Assembly: GCF_025998535.1 (NCBI RefSeq)
Contig: NZ_AP024233.1
Location: forward strand, 966,217-1,030,216
Direction: 5' to 3'
DNA from: Desulfolithobacter dissulfuricans
Lineage (GTDB): Bacteria > Desulfobacterota > Desulfobulbia > Desulfobulbales > Desulfobulbaceae
DNA: 64,000 bases
Of this stretch, positions 44,368 to 53,775 are shown piece after piece. A model generated the notes under the pieces. The model made no database searches. It worked only from the letters and a program-made list of their open reading frames with translations, and was not told the DNA's origin. A program made the translations under genes and the position numbers. Every line of letters begins with the position of its first letter. Position 1 is the stretch's first letter.

Positions 44368-46410
44368 TCAGTAGGTATCGCCATCATTCCGGGTCACTTT
44401 GTGGGTTGGCGTACCCTGGCTGTGGGCCGTTATTTTGAAGCTCAGGCTCATTTCACCTTTCCAGAATACATTGGCCACATCGTCGCGTTCACAGATCGAA
44501 TGGTATACCCGCAGGTAATAATCAGGTGTTGTCGTGTTGGTGGCGACTTCTTCATAGTGGACCAGGGGAACCGAATAGAGCTCAACCGGATTCGAGACAA
44601 TGGTCAACCATTTTGTCGCGTCGCCCACGACCAGGCGCCCATCGGTGTTGCCCAGGCAGTGCCTGCAGGTAACGATATGGTTTGCCGGTGAGCCCTGAAC
44701 GACTTTCCTGCCCTTGAGGTAAAATCGTTCAGTTCTGTCGCCACCGTTTGCTGTTTCGTAAAACAGTGTTTCCCTGTGGAATGATCGGGGCGGGAAGGTG
44801 CAGATCCCAAGGCGCAGCGAGGTGGGCCTGAGATCTCTGGCATACATGTCGTAGCGGATTGTCAGACTGTTTTCGCCCAGGTACAGTGATTTGAAGACTG
44901 TGAGGCCCGGCAGTTCCATTGGTAGCTTGTTTCTCACCAGGACGAAATTTTCCTGGTCGGTTATCTCAAGTTTCGGGACCTTTACCGAGAGATCGGTGTA
45001 CTGCCGCCCGTCCTGGGTAAGCAGCATGATGTGGCCAGTATAGAAATCTGATGCCAGCGATATATCGGGGAAGTACCCATGGGGGATGGTTCCAAGAAGT
45101 GGGTGGGGCCCGCATTGACGACAGGTGAACGTTTCTATGGCCATGCCCCGGTTTTTCAGGATGGTCAGCGACGTTCCGCCCTTTTCAAGAGAGATCTTGC
45201 GCCCGCTCTTTCCCGAGATACAGGTCAACAAGGGTGGGGAGGACGACCCCTCGATACGGCAATTTCTTCCTGAATCCTCCCTGGCACCGGCCAGAAAAAG
45301 CGCTGCTCCCATTCTGTTTCTGAAGTTCTCTATCTTTTCATCGGTCGTGTGGGTCCGGAAATCGCTGCCCCAGAGGCTGACCAGTTCTTTTTGCAGGAAA
45401 TCAAGCCGCCCGGGCGGGCAGGTGGTGGCGGACTCATGCTTGCTGATGGCGGCAAAAAGTCTGTAACACTGAGTATTCATTCTCGCGGAAGCCCGTCCGG
45501 TTACCGCCCATCGGGTGACGTTGTATTTATCCTGTTTCTTGGTCCGGACAGGGTAGGAGGGGGTGCATACCCGTTCAATTTCAGGCAGGGAAGCGGTTCT
45601 GGCCCTGGCGAGGGCCTGGGACGGCAACAGGATGGATGCTTTCCCCTTTGTTGTCAGCCCGGCAAGCAGGTTGTGGAGTTTTTTGAAATGTCCCCTGTCG
45701 GCCGTCCATGTTTCCAGGGTCCCGGGATGGTAATCGAAAACCTCGGCATCGGATGCATAGAGAGAAAAGAGAGGGTTGGCCACGGATGAGCTGTTCGCTC
45801 TGCCCTGACAGGCATTGATGAAATCTTCCCATTCCTCTTCATCCAGCTCTCCCCAGACCGTTCTCTGCAGTTTTTGAAAGGAGATGCAGTCACTCCACAG
45901 GAAAATCAGCCCGGTCCCGGCGTGGATTACGGGCTGGTAACGCCAGCTTTCCGGCCAGGAGTGCTCTTTCCTGGCATTCATCCAGTCAAAGATGATGGCT
46001 TCGTAGCCGGCCTCCCGGTACAGGCCGGCCAGGCTGTCCGAATAACACTGTTCATTGACAAGGGCTGTTTTTGGTCTGGTCCCGAGTATTTTTTCGTATG
46101 TTTCGATGCCGTATTTCAGATTCCAGCGATTGACCCTGGCTGGGATCAACGGGAAGATGGCCTGTGAGTAACTCGAACCGATCAGCTCGGCCCGCCCGCT
46201 TGCAAGCAGCGTCCCAAGCCTGGTGATGTACGATGGCTGCAGGTCGGCGATGAGTTCAAGGGTCTCCCCGGTGTATTCCAGACCCAGCGGGATGCCGTTT
46301 TCCGCAATATCCAGCAGTCGACCGTACACATTATCTACCAAGTACCGGTAGTGTTTTGTGGGAATCGACGAAAAGGCGAGATTGTGATGGAAGATAAGGA
46401 AAAAGTTCAT
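44368..46410 (-). CDS. GH57-like glycoside hydrolase family protein
   Basis: This protein of about 680 residues has an N-terminal GH57-type domain: 'NFFLIFHHNLAFSSIPTKHY', 'LGLEYTGETLELIADLQPSY', 'ELIGSSYSQAIFPLIPARVN', 'TALVNEQCYSDSLAGLYREA' (position of the catalytic Glu in the family). A long beta-rich C-terminal region follows ('LRLGICTFPPRSFHRETLFY'). GH57 enzymes act on alpha-glucans, and some members in polysaccharide clusters have no known substrate. The ATG at 46410 overlaps the ATP-grasp stop (ATGA); upstream in-frame codons are probably not used. In this operon a trimming or transglycosylation role on the flagellar glycan is possible but unproven. Confidence 0.72.
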   Translation of the reverse strand: MNFFLIFHHNLAFSSIPTKHYRYLVDNVYGRLLDIAENGIPLGLEYTGETLELIADLQPSYITRLGTLLASGRAELIGSSYSQAIFPLIPARVNRWNLKYGIETYEKILGTRPKTALVNEQCYSDSLAGLYREAGYEAIIFDWMNARKEHSWPESWRYQPVIHAGTGLIFLWSDCISFQKLQRTVWGELDEEEWEDFINACQGRANSSSVANPLFSLYASDAEVFDYHPGTLETWTADRGHFKKLHNLLAGLTTKGKASILLPSQALARARTASLPEIERVCTPSYPVRTKKQDKYNVTRWAVTGRASARMNTQCYRLFAAISKHESATTCPPGRLDFLQKELVSLWGSDFRTHTTDEKIENFRNRMGAALFLAGAREDSGRNCRIEGSSSPPLLTCISGKSGRKISLEKGGTSLTILKNRGMAIETFTCRQCGPHPLLGTIPHGYFPDISLASDFYTGHIMLLTQDGRQYTDLSVKVPKLEITDQENFVLVRNKLPMELPGLTVFKSLYLGENSLTIRYDMYARDLRPTSLRLGICTFPPRSFHRETLFYETANGGDRTERFYLKGRKVVQGSPANHIVTCRHCLGNTDGRLVVGDATKWLTIVSNPVELYSVPLVHYEEVATNTTTPDYYLRVYHSICERDDVANVFWKGEMSLSFKITAHSQGTPTHKVTRNDGDTY

Positions 46411-47651
46411 GGAGTGCTGGTGACTATTTTGATCGTCCGGTACACCCAGTCGGCATGGTCTTCCGCTTCTTCTCTTGTATTTGCGCATATAACAAAGACC
46501 CCGAACCTGTCGGCATGGCTCTGTACCGGTGGAACCCGGTCTCCGGGCTGATACCAGAATTCCAGTTTATGCAGCCATGGCTGTCGTCGGACATTCTCCG
46601 CTCCCTCTATGCGGATCAGAGTCCCGGGCTCGGGGAAAAAATACCTATTGACCACCCCTTTCTGGAACCGGGGCCTAAGTAAATCCAGGTCCGGTTCGCG
46701 TCCGATAGCGATATTGATGGCTGCCACAACGATATTGACGCCGCAGCCCAGCGGGATGAGGCTTTCGGAAAAATCACCGCCTGAGAGGCGGGTGGCCATT
46801 TCTATCATTCTGGGACCTTCCGGGGTGAGGACCACATCACCTTTGACCACGCCGTTTTCGACCCCGAGAGCTAAAGCCGCCTGCTCCACCAGCCGTTCAA
46901 CAGCCTGTCGTTGTCCGGAGGTGACACGGCTGGGAACCCAGCCGCCGTTTTCAATGATATTGGGCGCATAACGGTGCAGCATTTCATAGTTACGGTCAGC
47001 AAAGCCAGGTGTATGGGCCCTGCCCTGCCACATAACTGTTTCCGTGCTGATCTGCAGGCCGGGCAGAAACTCCTCTACCATGACCTGTCCCGTGAAAGAG
47101 AGGGCCCGGGACTGCTCGTACAGTACCTTGAGATCGCAGCCCCGGTTCAGATAGAATACCCCCCGGGCTCCGGAACGATCCACCGGTTTGAGAACCAGCG
47201 GATATCCCTGCTGCTCGACCGTCTGGATCAACTCATCGAGGCTGTGGATGGCCCGAAACCAGGGAACGGGTACGCCGTGATCGGCGAAACAGCGCTTCAT
47301 CAGGTACTTGTTGGTCGACAGCTTTGCCGACCTCATGGGGATGTGCGGGGTGCCGAGATACGATGCAAGTTCACAGACAACCTGCGGAATATCGCTTCCC
47401 ATGACAAGCACTCCGGCGATGGGACCCTTATCCCGCTGATATCGATCGATCAGTCTTTTCAGTGCCGGAATGTCCGTGGTGCTGATCTGCGCATGGTCGT
47501 CAGCGAGCTTGAAACCGGGAGACGTTGCCTGTCTGTCCACCACCAGCACCCGTAACCCCATGCTTCGGGCCGTTCGGATAGCAAAGATCTGGTCCGCACT
47601 GGCTCCCAGCAGAAGAATGGTCTGCCGGGCCTGTTGTTCCTTCTCAGCCAA
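46407..47651 (-). CDS. ATP-grasp ligase (carbamoyl-phosphate synthase-like fold)
   Basis: This 414-residue ATP-grasp enzyme has an N-terminal pre-ATP-grasp domain ('TILLLGASADQIFAIRTARS', 'GVLVMGSDIPQVVCELASYL') and the ATP-binding core ('LVLKPVDRSGARGVFYL', 'VMVEEFLPGLQISTETVM', 'PRMIEMATRLSGGDFSESLI'). Such enzymes join a carboxylate to an amine or thiol through an acyl phosphate. It starts with TTG, preceded by CGGAGGGG, and overlaps the SDR gene by 8 bp and the GH57-like gene by 4 bp. A likely job is attaching an amino acid or other acyl group to an amino sugar. The substrate is unknown. Confidence 0.82.
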   Translation of the reverse strand: MAEKEQQARQTILLLGASADQIFAIRTARSMGLRVLVVDRQATSPGFKLADDHAQISTTDIPALKRLIDRYQRDKGPIAGVLVMGSDIPQVVCELASYLGTPHIPMRSAKLSTNKYLMKRCFADHGVPVPWFRAIHSLDELIQTVEQQGYPLVLKPVDRSGARGVFYLNRGCDLKVLYEQSRALSFTGQVMVEEFLPGLQISTETVMWQGRAHTPGFADRNYEMLHRYAPNIIENGGWVPSRVTSGQRQAVERLVEQAALALGVENGVVKGDVVLTPEGPRMIEMATRLSGGDFSESLIPLGCGVNIVVAAINIAIGREPDLDLLRPRFQKGVVNRYFFPEPGTLIRIEGAENVRRQPWLHKLEFWYQPGDRVPPVQSHADRFGVFVICANTREEAEDHADWVYRTIKIVTSTP

Positions 47652-48393
47652 GGTAGGCCCCTCCGCTGACGCTGATCACCTGACCGGTGATATAGTTCTG
47701 TTCGTCAGAGGCCAGCAGGATGCAGGTGCTGGACACGTCCTGCAGCTGACCGGGCCTTTTCACCAGGGTCATGTCGATTATCTTCTGTCCGGCGGGGCTG
47801 GCCAGCTCGTCCGCTGTCTGATCGGTCCACATGATGCCCGGGGCCACTGCATTCACCAGAATATTATGTTCGGCACCATAACGGGCGATCACCTTGGTGA
47901 GGCTGTTGAGTCCGGCCTTGGAAACGGCATAATGAACGGTCTTGGGCCCGTGGTATTGGCCGGCAACAGAGGAAATGTTGATGATTCGGCCGCTTTGTTG
48001 CCTCTTCATGTAGGGAAAAACTTCCTGGCTGCAGATGAAAGGCCCCTTGAGGTTGACTTCCATGATCCGGTCCCAGTCTTCATCGGTCGCCTCTTCAAAC
48101 CAGCCCCGCCTGTTGATCCCGGCATTGTTGACCAGTATATCTATCCGGCCAAACTCATCTATCGCCCTGCAAAACATCTCTCTGACTTCCGGCCGTCGGG
48201 ATATGTCGGCCCGGATAGCCATGGCCCGGCTTCCGGCTGCCTCTATTGTCTTTACGGTCTCGTCGGCGAGATCGACCCGGGATATATAGTTGACGACTAT
48301 GCGACATCCTTCCCTGGCAAAGGCCAGAGCGATCTCCCTGCCGATTCCGCGGGATCCACCTGTAATGACGGCGACCTTGTCTTTCAGGCGCAT
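47644..48393 (-). CDS. Short-chain dehydrogenase/reductase (FabG-like)
   Basis: This 249-residue classical SDR has the NAD(P) motif 'VAVITGGSRGIGREIALAFA', 'ILVNNAGINRRGWFEE', and the catalytic Ser-Tyr-Lys set ('NISSVAGQYHGPKTVHYAVS', YxxxK as 'YAVSK'). It is FabG-like in length, but the operon suggests a sugar or acyl-intermediate substrate, as for PtmA-type flagellin modification oxidoreductases. I chose the ATG at 48393, with GGTGGAGG upstream. It lies 17 bp after the radical SAM gene and overlaps the ATP-grasp gene by 8 bp. Confidence 0.86.
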   Translation of the reverse strand: MRLKDKVAVITGGSRGIGREIALAFAREGCRIVVNYISRVDLADETVKTIEAAGSRAMAIRADISRRPEVREMFCRAIDEFGRIDILVNNAGINRRGWFEEATDEDWDRIMEVNLKGPFICSQEVFPYMKRQQSGRIINISSVAGQYHGPKTVHYAVSKAGLNSLTKVIARYGAEHNILVNAVAPGIMWTDQTADELASPAGQKIIDMTLVKRPGQLQDVSSTCILLASDEQNYITGQVISVSGGAYLG

Positions 48394-48410
48394 ATTTTCC
48401 TCCACCTGGT

Positions 48411-49700
48411 TTATCCTTGAAAGAATTCGAATTCCTTTCTGAATGTCTCGAAATAATGTTTCAGGGTGGTCCGTGAAACATTTTCCTCGTTGAGATAAAT
48501 GGCCTTCTCAAGATCAAAGGACTCCTTCTTCAGGTAATCGATATTGAGTCGGCTCCAGTCCATATCTTCGCTGACCAGTCCTTTCTGCATGGCCAGATCC
48601 CAGTAAGGCGTGCCGGGGATGGGCATGGTGAGATAAAACCCGTGGATCTTTAGCACCCCCTTGTTCCTTTTCAGGAACTGGTAGGTCAGCTCCAGGTCCT
48701 CTTCCGTCTCCCCCGGGCTGCCGAAAATAAAGGAAGCGCGTACGTCCAGACCCAGTTCCCGGCACAGATTTATACAGCGCTGATGATGGGCAACCGAGGC
48801 ATGCGGGCCCTTGATCTCCTTGAGTAATCGGTCTGATCCTGTTTCTCCTCCGAATTTTATGGAAGTGAAACCCATCTCCCTGGCCATGAGGAGGATGTCT
48901 CTGGAGGCAAGGTTGGAGGAGATGAAGCTGTCGAACCGAAACTGATCGGAGAGTCCTTCGGTTCGCATCATCGTCACGATCTCGCGAACCCTTTTAGGAT
49001 CGGCAAAAAACAGGTCATCGAGGAGATGGATGCTTGTGGCATCATAGGTTTTCTGCAGATATTTCAATTCCTGGACAAAGTAGGCTGCACTGTGTGGCCG
49101 GAATTTTCTCCAGTGTCGGGACGATGCACAGAACTTGCATCGATAGATACAGCCCCGGGAAGAGAACTGAAAGATATTTTTCGCTCCGGGCGAGATATTC
49201 CGCTTGGGATATGGCAACAGGTCTATGGAAGATAACGGTTCAACGGGCTCGGTGATTTTGACGGTTCCTGATTCGTCATGATAACAGATTCCCGGAATGT
49301 GGCGGAGACTGGATGGGGAAAATGCGCCCTCGTCTTGCAGGAGCCTCACAAGGTTGAGGAACGTCGTTTCTCCCTCGCCGATGACGCCTGCATCAAAGCA
49401 GCTTTGGAGTTGCTGCGGTAGCGAGGTCACATGGTATCCACCAAGCAGGACAGGGATTGCGAGGTGTTTTTTTATCTTTCTGGCATGTTCCAGAGCTGCG
49501 TTGAAGCATTGGGAAACAGAGCTGATCCCGACCAGATCCGGTTTCTGGAGGAAGATGTCATTGATGTCGGCCGTGATGTCTACCGTGACATCGGGTAGAT
49601 GTTTTTCCACGTAGGAGGCAAGATAGCCGATCCCGAGCGGAAGTTGCCTTTTGTGTAGCTCGTCCTCTTTGAGCGATGTAACAAGGAGTGTGATCTTCAT
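48411..49700 (-). CDS. B12-binding-domain radical SAM protein
   Basis: This 429-residue protein has an N-terminal cobalamin-binding Rossmann domain (about 1-130; 'RQLPLGIGYLASYVEKHLPD', 'VGISSVSQCFNAALEHARKI', 'PVLLGGYHVTSLPQ') and a radical SAM core with the cluster motif 'CIYRCKFC' (CxxxCxxC) and 'FDSFISSNLASRDILLMA'. Such enzymes catalyse methylations at unreactive carbons or phosphorus, or ring rearrangements. The ATG at 49700 overlaps the upstream methyltransferase stop (ATGA). Its place in a flagellar glycan operon suggests C-methylation of a sugar, but this is inference. Confidence 0.88.
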   Translation of the reverse strand: MKITLLVTSLKEDELHKRQLPLGIGYLASYVEKHLPDVTVDITADINDIFLQKPDLVGISSVSQCFNAALEHARKIKKHLAIPVLLGGYHVTSLPQQLQSCFDAGVIGEGETTFLNLVRLLQDEGAFSPSSLRHIPGICYHDESGTVKITEPVEPLSSIDLLPYPKRNISPGAKNIFQFSSRGCIYRCKFCASSRHWRKFRPHSAAYFVQELKYLQKTYDATSIHLLDDLFFADPKRVREIVTMMRTEGLSDQFRFDSFISSNLASRDILLMAREMGFTSIKFGGETGSDRLLKEIKGPHASVAHHQRCINLCRELGLDVRASFIFGSPGETEEDLELTYQFLKRNKGVLKIHGFYLTMPIPGTPYWDLAMQKGLVSEDMDWSRLNIDYLKKESFDLEKAIYLNEENVSRTTLKHYFETFRKEFEFFQG

Positions 49701-50368
49701 GTGGTGTGTCGGCCCCCGGTTTCCCATGTTGTTATAGCTTTCAGGTCTGAGGGAACAGTACAGTAAAATACATATGTTGTTTCTTCGACATGGTATAGGG
49801 CAATGTCGCGGGAGAGCCGGTCAAGGAATCCGGTGATTTCATACCGGGGATTTTTGTAGTCATGCCACACGATAAACCCTCTCTTGCCACCTCTGAGCAT
49901 TTTGAAGGCTTGCTCTGTGTCCGAGGCAACCACATCGATATGGTGTCCGCCGTCGATGAGGATGAAGTCGATCTGTCCGGTGAACCGCGAAAGATCCATT
50001 GTGGTGGAATCCCCATGGAGTTCCTTGATACGTCCGGCCTCTGCCAGCCCGTGGAACATTTTCTCTCCTTGCCTGCCGGTGGCGAAGTTCTTTTTTTCAA
50101 AGTCATCAAGAGGTGTCTTGGCGGTTATTTCGTCGAGGTCGACAGTGAAAACTGTGGCCTTGCTGTTGAGCGCAAGAAGGGTGGTCGTTTCCCCGATATA
50201 GGTGCCGAACTCAAAAATGGTTTCCGGCCGACCAAGTTTCACGAGCGCCGTCAGAATAGCCCGCTCCAGCATGGAGGTGAGAGAGTGTTTGCCCGGCAGG
50301 GGAATGGTGGCCAATTTTTCGTTCTCGTCAAGAAGGTCGAAGATGGTGTGTGGTCGTAAGCAATGCAT
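49697..50368 (-). CDS. Class I SAM methyltransferase (Methyltransf_24-like)
   Basis: This 223-residue methyltransferase has motif I 'ETIFEFGTYIGETTTLLAL', the acidic strand 'ATVFTVDLDEITAKTP', and 'FILIDGGHHIDVVASDTEQA' with 'GFIVWHDYKNP', the layout of Methyltransf_24 sugar or small-molecule methyltransferases. It overlaps the radical SAM gene by 4 bp, so the two products are probably made in step. The target is unknown; an O- or N-methyl group on the sugar is plausible. Confidence 0.82.
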   Translation of the reverse strand: MHCLRPHTIFDLLDENEKLATIPLPGKHSLTSMLERAILTALVKLGRPETIFEFGTYIGETTTLLALNSKATVFTVDLDEITAKTPLDDFEKKNFATGRQGEKMFHGLAEAGRIKELHGDSTTMDLSRFTGQIDFILIDGGHHIDVVASDTEQAFKMLRGGKRGFIVWHDYKNPRYEITGFLDRLSRDIALYHVEETTYVFYCTVPSDLKAITTWETGGRHTT

Positions 50369-50457
50369 CGCTGTCCTGGGTGGTTGTCTGGTCGTCCATG
50401 AAGGTAGTCGATTCTGGTCCGGGGCGTTGGAAGACCCCTGGCTCCGGCAAGACGCTG

Positions 50458-51666
50458 TTACCGCATCAGGTCACAGGCCAGATCAGCATACCGGTTGATT
50501 TCTGTTCTGGCCCGGTCGATCTTGTTTCGGACCGCCGCGGATACGGAAATTTTGTTTCGCATCAGGTCCTCTGTTTTATGGATAATGGTTTCCGGAAGAA
50601 GGTGATCCAGAGAAATGCAGTAGTTGTCACAGCCGATGAAATCCATGAAGCTTGTTACCTTGGGATGGTAGCTAATGGCCACCGATGGTACCCCTTGGAT
50701 CGCCGCATAGACATTGGCATGCAGCCGGGTACAAATGGCGAGGTTGCAGTTTCTGTAGAGCGCCAGGGATTCGTCAACAGACAGGTGGTCGTCGACTCTG
50801 AGTACAGAATCATGGTGCTGCATTCGCCCGGAAATGGCCCGGGCCACGGTCCGGTCGTCCTGTTCAGGGGCGCCATGCTCGTAGGTGCAATGCGGAATGA
50901 AGAGCATGTTGACGTTGAAATGTTCGATCAGTTGATCAAGGGATGAGGCCATCGTGTCAATATATCGTTGGTAATCCATCCCCATCTGTCTGGTTACCGC
51001 CCGAACAGAAACCGCGAAGACCTGTCTTTCGCCCCCGCTGCAGCCGGTTGGGAACGGGTGGCGAGGCCGGGAGCCGGGATCAAGGCCCAGAACAGGATCC
51101 GGCAGCAGGTGTATTTCACCCTTATGATCAAGTGATCGGAGGTATTGCAGGCTCCCTTGGTCCCGTACCGTGATGATATCTGCCAGTTTCGCGGCCAGCC
51201 GTGTCATTCTGCAACCGAGATCCGTTGTCAGGGGACCGATGGAGATGCCGAACCAGAGTACAGGGGTGTCTGTCATCTGGGCCATGAGGGTGAGAATAAC
51301 AAAATAGGGTATGGGGCCTTTGAGCAGGTCTATCGTGTAGTCGACAAAGGCATTGCCTGCACCAAGAATCAGGAGATCGGCGCGTTCAATCTGCCGGAGC
51401 AGGGAGTGCAGGTGGCGCCGGTCGTCGTCGTGGTTAAAGCCCTGAAACCATTTTCCCAGACCAGCCGCTCTGCTCTCGTATTCAAAATTGGGCAGAACCT
51501 CGAGTCCATAGGGCGCATACAGTTTTTCCGAGGCGTGGCGGCAAAGCACCACCCCTTCCAGGTGCTGGTGGCGACGCTGAAGCTCCCGGTACAGGACCAG
51601 GAGGGCGGCATCGTCGCCCTGGCTGCGAATACCGTACGCTCCGGCAAACAGAACTCTTTTGGCCAT
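50458..51666 (-). CDS. Polysaccharide pyruvyl transferase family protein
   Basis: This 402-residue protein of the polysaccharide pyruvyl transferase family has 'RVLFAGAYGIRSQGDDAALL', 'LLILGAGNAFVDYTIDLLKG', 'VLWFGISIGPLTTDLGCRMT' and 'IITVRDQGSLQYLRSL'. The family transfers pyruvate from PEP to sugars as ketals; some members act on flagellar or spore-coat glycans. The ATG at 51666 opens the tightly spaced part of the operon. An 89-bp gap separates it from the methyltransferase gene. Confidence 0.85.
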   Translation of the reverse strand: MAKRVLFAGAYGIRSQGDDAALLVLYRELQRRHQHLEGVVLCRHASEKLYAPYGLEVLPNFEYESRAAGLGKWFQGFNHDDDRRHLHSLLRQIERADLLILGAGNAFVDYTIDLLKGPIPYFVILTLMAQMTDTPVLWFGISIGPLTTDLGCRMTRLAAKLADIITVRDQGSLQYLRSLDHKGEIHLLPDPVLGLDPGSRPRHPFPTGCSGGERQVFAVSVRAVTRQMGMDYQRYIDTMASSLDQLIEHFNVNMLFIPHCTYEHGAPEQDDRTVARAISGRMQHHDSVLRVDDHLSVDESLALYRNCNLAICTRLHANVYAAIQGVPSVAISYHPKVTSFMDFIGCDNYCISLDHLLPETIIHKTEDLMRNKISVSAAVRNKIDRARTEINRYADLACDLMR

Positions 51667-51701
51667 TGGTCACTCCGCTTGATGTATGTCGGAATCCTGA
51701 G

Positions 51702-51747
51702 CAGGTTGTTGAAAAACCGCTGCGCTCGATGATACTGCGCCAAAATC
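51702..51747. repeat. Diverged partial copy of the MITE-like element at 27.6 kb
   Basis: The first roughly 45 bp of the 27591-27731 element recur here with about 6 differences, beginning with CAGGTTGTTGAAAAAC. The rest of the element is missing. It lies next to a possible transposase remnant. Confidence 0.65.
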
Positions 51748-51753
51748 CAAGGT

Positions 51754-51995
51754 CTAGTGCTTCACAACACGCTCATACGCAAGAACCTTTCGCTTGCGTC
51801 CGTAGAGGTTGATGAAATATTTTCTGTCCTGCTTCCGGTACTTGCCGGCCAGGGGTGAAGAAGTCCTGGTTCCATCTGATCCCGGGAAACGAAAATGTGA
51901 GCCTGTTTGTGATCTGTTGCATAAAACATTGCGTCGTCTCTTGGATTGCTGACATGGCATTGCCAAGTATTAGTAAGGTTGGTCCTGGTTTGCAA
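51754..51995 (-). pseudogene. Possible transposase remnant (tentative)
   Basis: Two overlapping minus-strand frames look like pieces of one protein: 'DAMFYATDHKQAHIF' near the upstream end in one frame and 'KYRKQDRKYFINLYGRKRKV' near the downstream end in another. Neither forms a full gene. The first fragment reminds me of the start of some IS transposases, but I cannot name the family. It fills the 344-bp gap 51667-52010 together with the repeat fragment, which suggests an internally deleted insertion sequence. Confidence 0.35.
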
Positions 51996-52010
51996 TTTAA
52001 ATATGCATAT

Positions 52011-53248
52011 TTATTCTGTGAAATTAATAAGTTGCCACTTAGTTTCTTTTTGCGGGTCCAACATGCATGGCGTCTCCTTGAGCCGGAACAGACAGCGGAA
52101 AGGTACTCCGGGAAAGCGTACCGCTGCCGCGTCGCGGATGTCCTCAAGCAAGGTCCGGTTACCCACGCCCGCCAGAATCAGCCGGGGGGCGAGATTCTCA
52201 AGGGCGTGGTCGTCCAGGATGGAGGCCGCCAACAGCTTGTGGTTCTGCTTGGCGGGGTTGGCGTCATACACGCACAGCCGGGCCTGCAACTCCACAGGCA
52301 GGTACTGTAGAACGCCAAGCAGGTCAACTCCTGCACCCCAGACGAGCACGCCGTCAGCCGCGGGCGCATCGTTTTCCAACAGGGCGGCCAGTTCGGCAGC
52401 AGCCCGGCGAGAGGATCGTTCCTGGCGGTCAAGCTGGCGGGCGAACAGCTTTCCGGCATCCAGACCCCTGTGGCGACCAGGCATAGGCAGGGATAGCGGC
52501 CTACGTCCCGGTCCGACAGATGCACGACGGCCAGTCCTCGTTCGGTGATAGCCGAGGCCAGGCCCGGACCCGTAAAGTGGTGGAGGTGGGTGGTGTGGAT
52601 GTTCTGGCCGATATGGTAGCCGCCGTCTGATGCCAGCAGCAGGGAGGAGGGCACCTCCAGTAGCAGCCATCCGCTGTCGGCGACGAATCCCGCCAACTGG
52701 TCCAGGAACAAGGCGGGGTCGTGCACGTGTTCCAGGACGTGGCGGCAGATCACCAGGTCGCAGGAGGCCGGTTCCAGCTCTCCTGATGCCACCAGGTCGG
52801 CAAGGGTGCCGTGGATAATGCGGTGGGACGAGTATCTGTCGTTGGCGCTCGGCGCCGGCTCCAGGCCAACGGTCTCCAGTCCCCAGCGAGCAGCAACCAG
52901 GTCCAGGAGTGCTCCGTCGGCGCAGCCGACTTCCAGGCAACGGCCGCTGGTGAGCCCCGTTGTCTTCTGCAGCAGATCCAGGCGATCCTCCAGTACCGGG
53001 GTTTTGTAAGCCGTAGTTTCGGCCACTGTCCGAGGCGGCGGGGTGTTCGCGTAATAGCGGTCCAGCGCAGATGCCGTCGGCAGGGGATGCTGAGATACAG
53101 TGCCACAGTGGTCGCAGACCAGATAGGTCGCGGTAAGATGTTGCAGGGCCCGGGCCAGCTGCCGGTCGTCCATGACCGGCAGAACCTGGGTCCCTGCTTC
53201 GGTGCGTCCGCGAGCTCCGCACAGGGGGCAGAGTGAGGATCCAGGCAT
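52011..53248 (-). CDS. Zinc-binding SAM methyltransferase (Methyltransf_13/14 type), interrupted by a frameshift
   Basis: The restored product is about 412 residues. It has an N-terminal zinc motif ('CPLCG' and 'CDHCG', Methyltransf_13 type), a SAM core ('RCLEVGCADGALLDLVAARW', 'SCDLVICRHVLEHVHDPALF') and a C-terminal Methyltransf_14-like domain ('VLVWGAGVDLLGVLQYLPVE', 'LCVYDANPAKQNHKLLAASI'). The last domain is in another frame. Adding one G (minus strand) to the four-base run at 52465-52468 joins the two. Family members C-methylate or modify dNDP-sugars. I chose the ATG at 53248, with GGAGGAGG upstream. Confidence 0.82.
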
Positions 53249-53619
53249 CAGAAGCCCTCCTCCCGTGGTGTATGGCCGGTTCCGATTTTCAGCTCCAGTT
53301 CCCTGGTCACCGCCAACAGGAGATATATGGCGGAATCTGTCAGTGAAGATAAAACACTGTTTTTCATAACTTATGAATAGCCCTGATTGGCTCTGGTGGG
53401 CAACAGTTGAATTCACATCTGGAAAACCCTTTCACCCTTTGTGCCGATAAAATGTGGTCCTTGATACAGACATGGCTTGGCAAGCTGTTTTCGTGCCAGC
53501 TGTGCTGTTCAGGGAGGTGAAGCGTCCACCATCTCATTTCTCCGTTGTTTCCTTGACTCGTACTCTTGCAGGGTTCGCAAGTTATAGGCGCCTGTAAAGC
53601 GCTTTCTGGGCTTTTTCCA

Positions 53620-53775
53620 TCATCTCTGGATCGGGGATGGGACGACGGATTTTGCTGATGGTTGACCATCGTCCACAGAAGGAATTCTAGTCGCCCTACG
53701 GGCTCCTTTCGCTCTTCCCATGGGTGACGTTGTTTGATTTTGCATGGACTCGGGGTGTAATGGTACAGTTTTCAT
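53620..53775 (-). CDS. Possible small ORF in the methyltransferase-neuB gap (tentative)
   Basis: A 51-codon frame starts at an ATG with GGAG 8 nt upstream and encodes a basic peptide ('MGRAKGARRATRIPSVDDG'). I do not recognise it. It lies in the 623-bp gap 53249-53871, where no other gene or clear repeat was found. The gap is unusually long for this tight operon and may contain an eroded insertion. Confidence 0.3.
   Translation of the reverse strand: MKTVPLHPESMQNQTTSPMGRAKGARRATRIPSVDDGQPSAKSVVPSPIQR

Noticed and set aside
53364-53669. 101-codon minus-strand frame in the methyltransferase-neuB gap
   Set aside because: Low-complexity composition and no ribosome-binding site; the possible 51-codon frame at 53620-53775 has a better start, though it too is only tentative.
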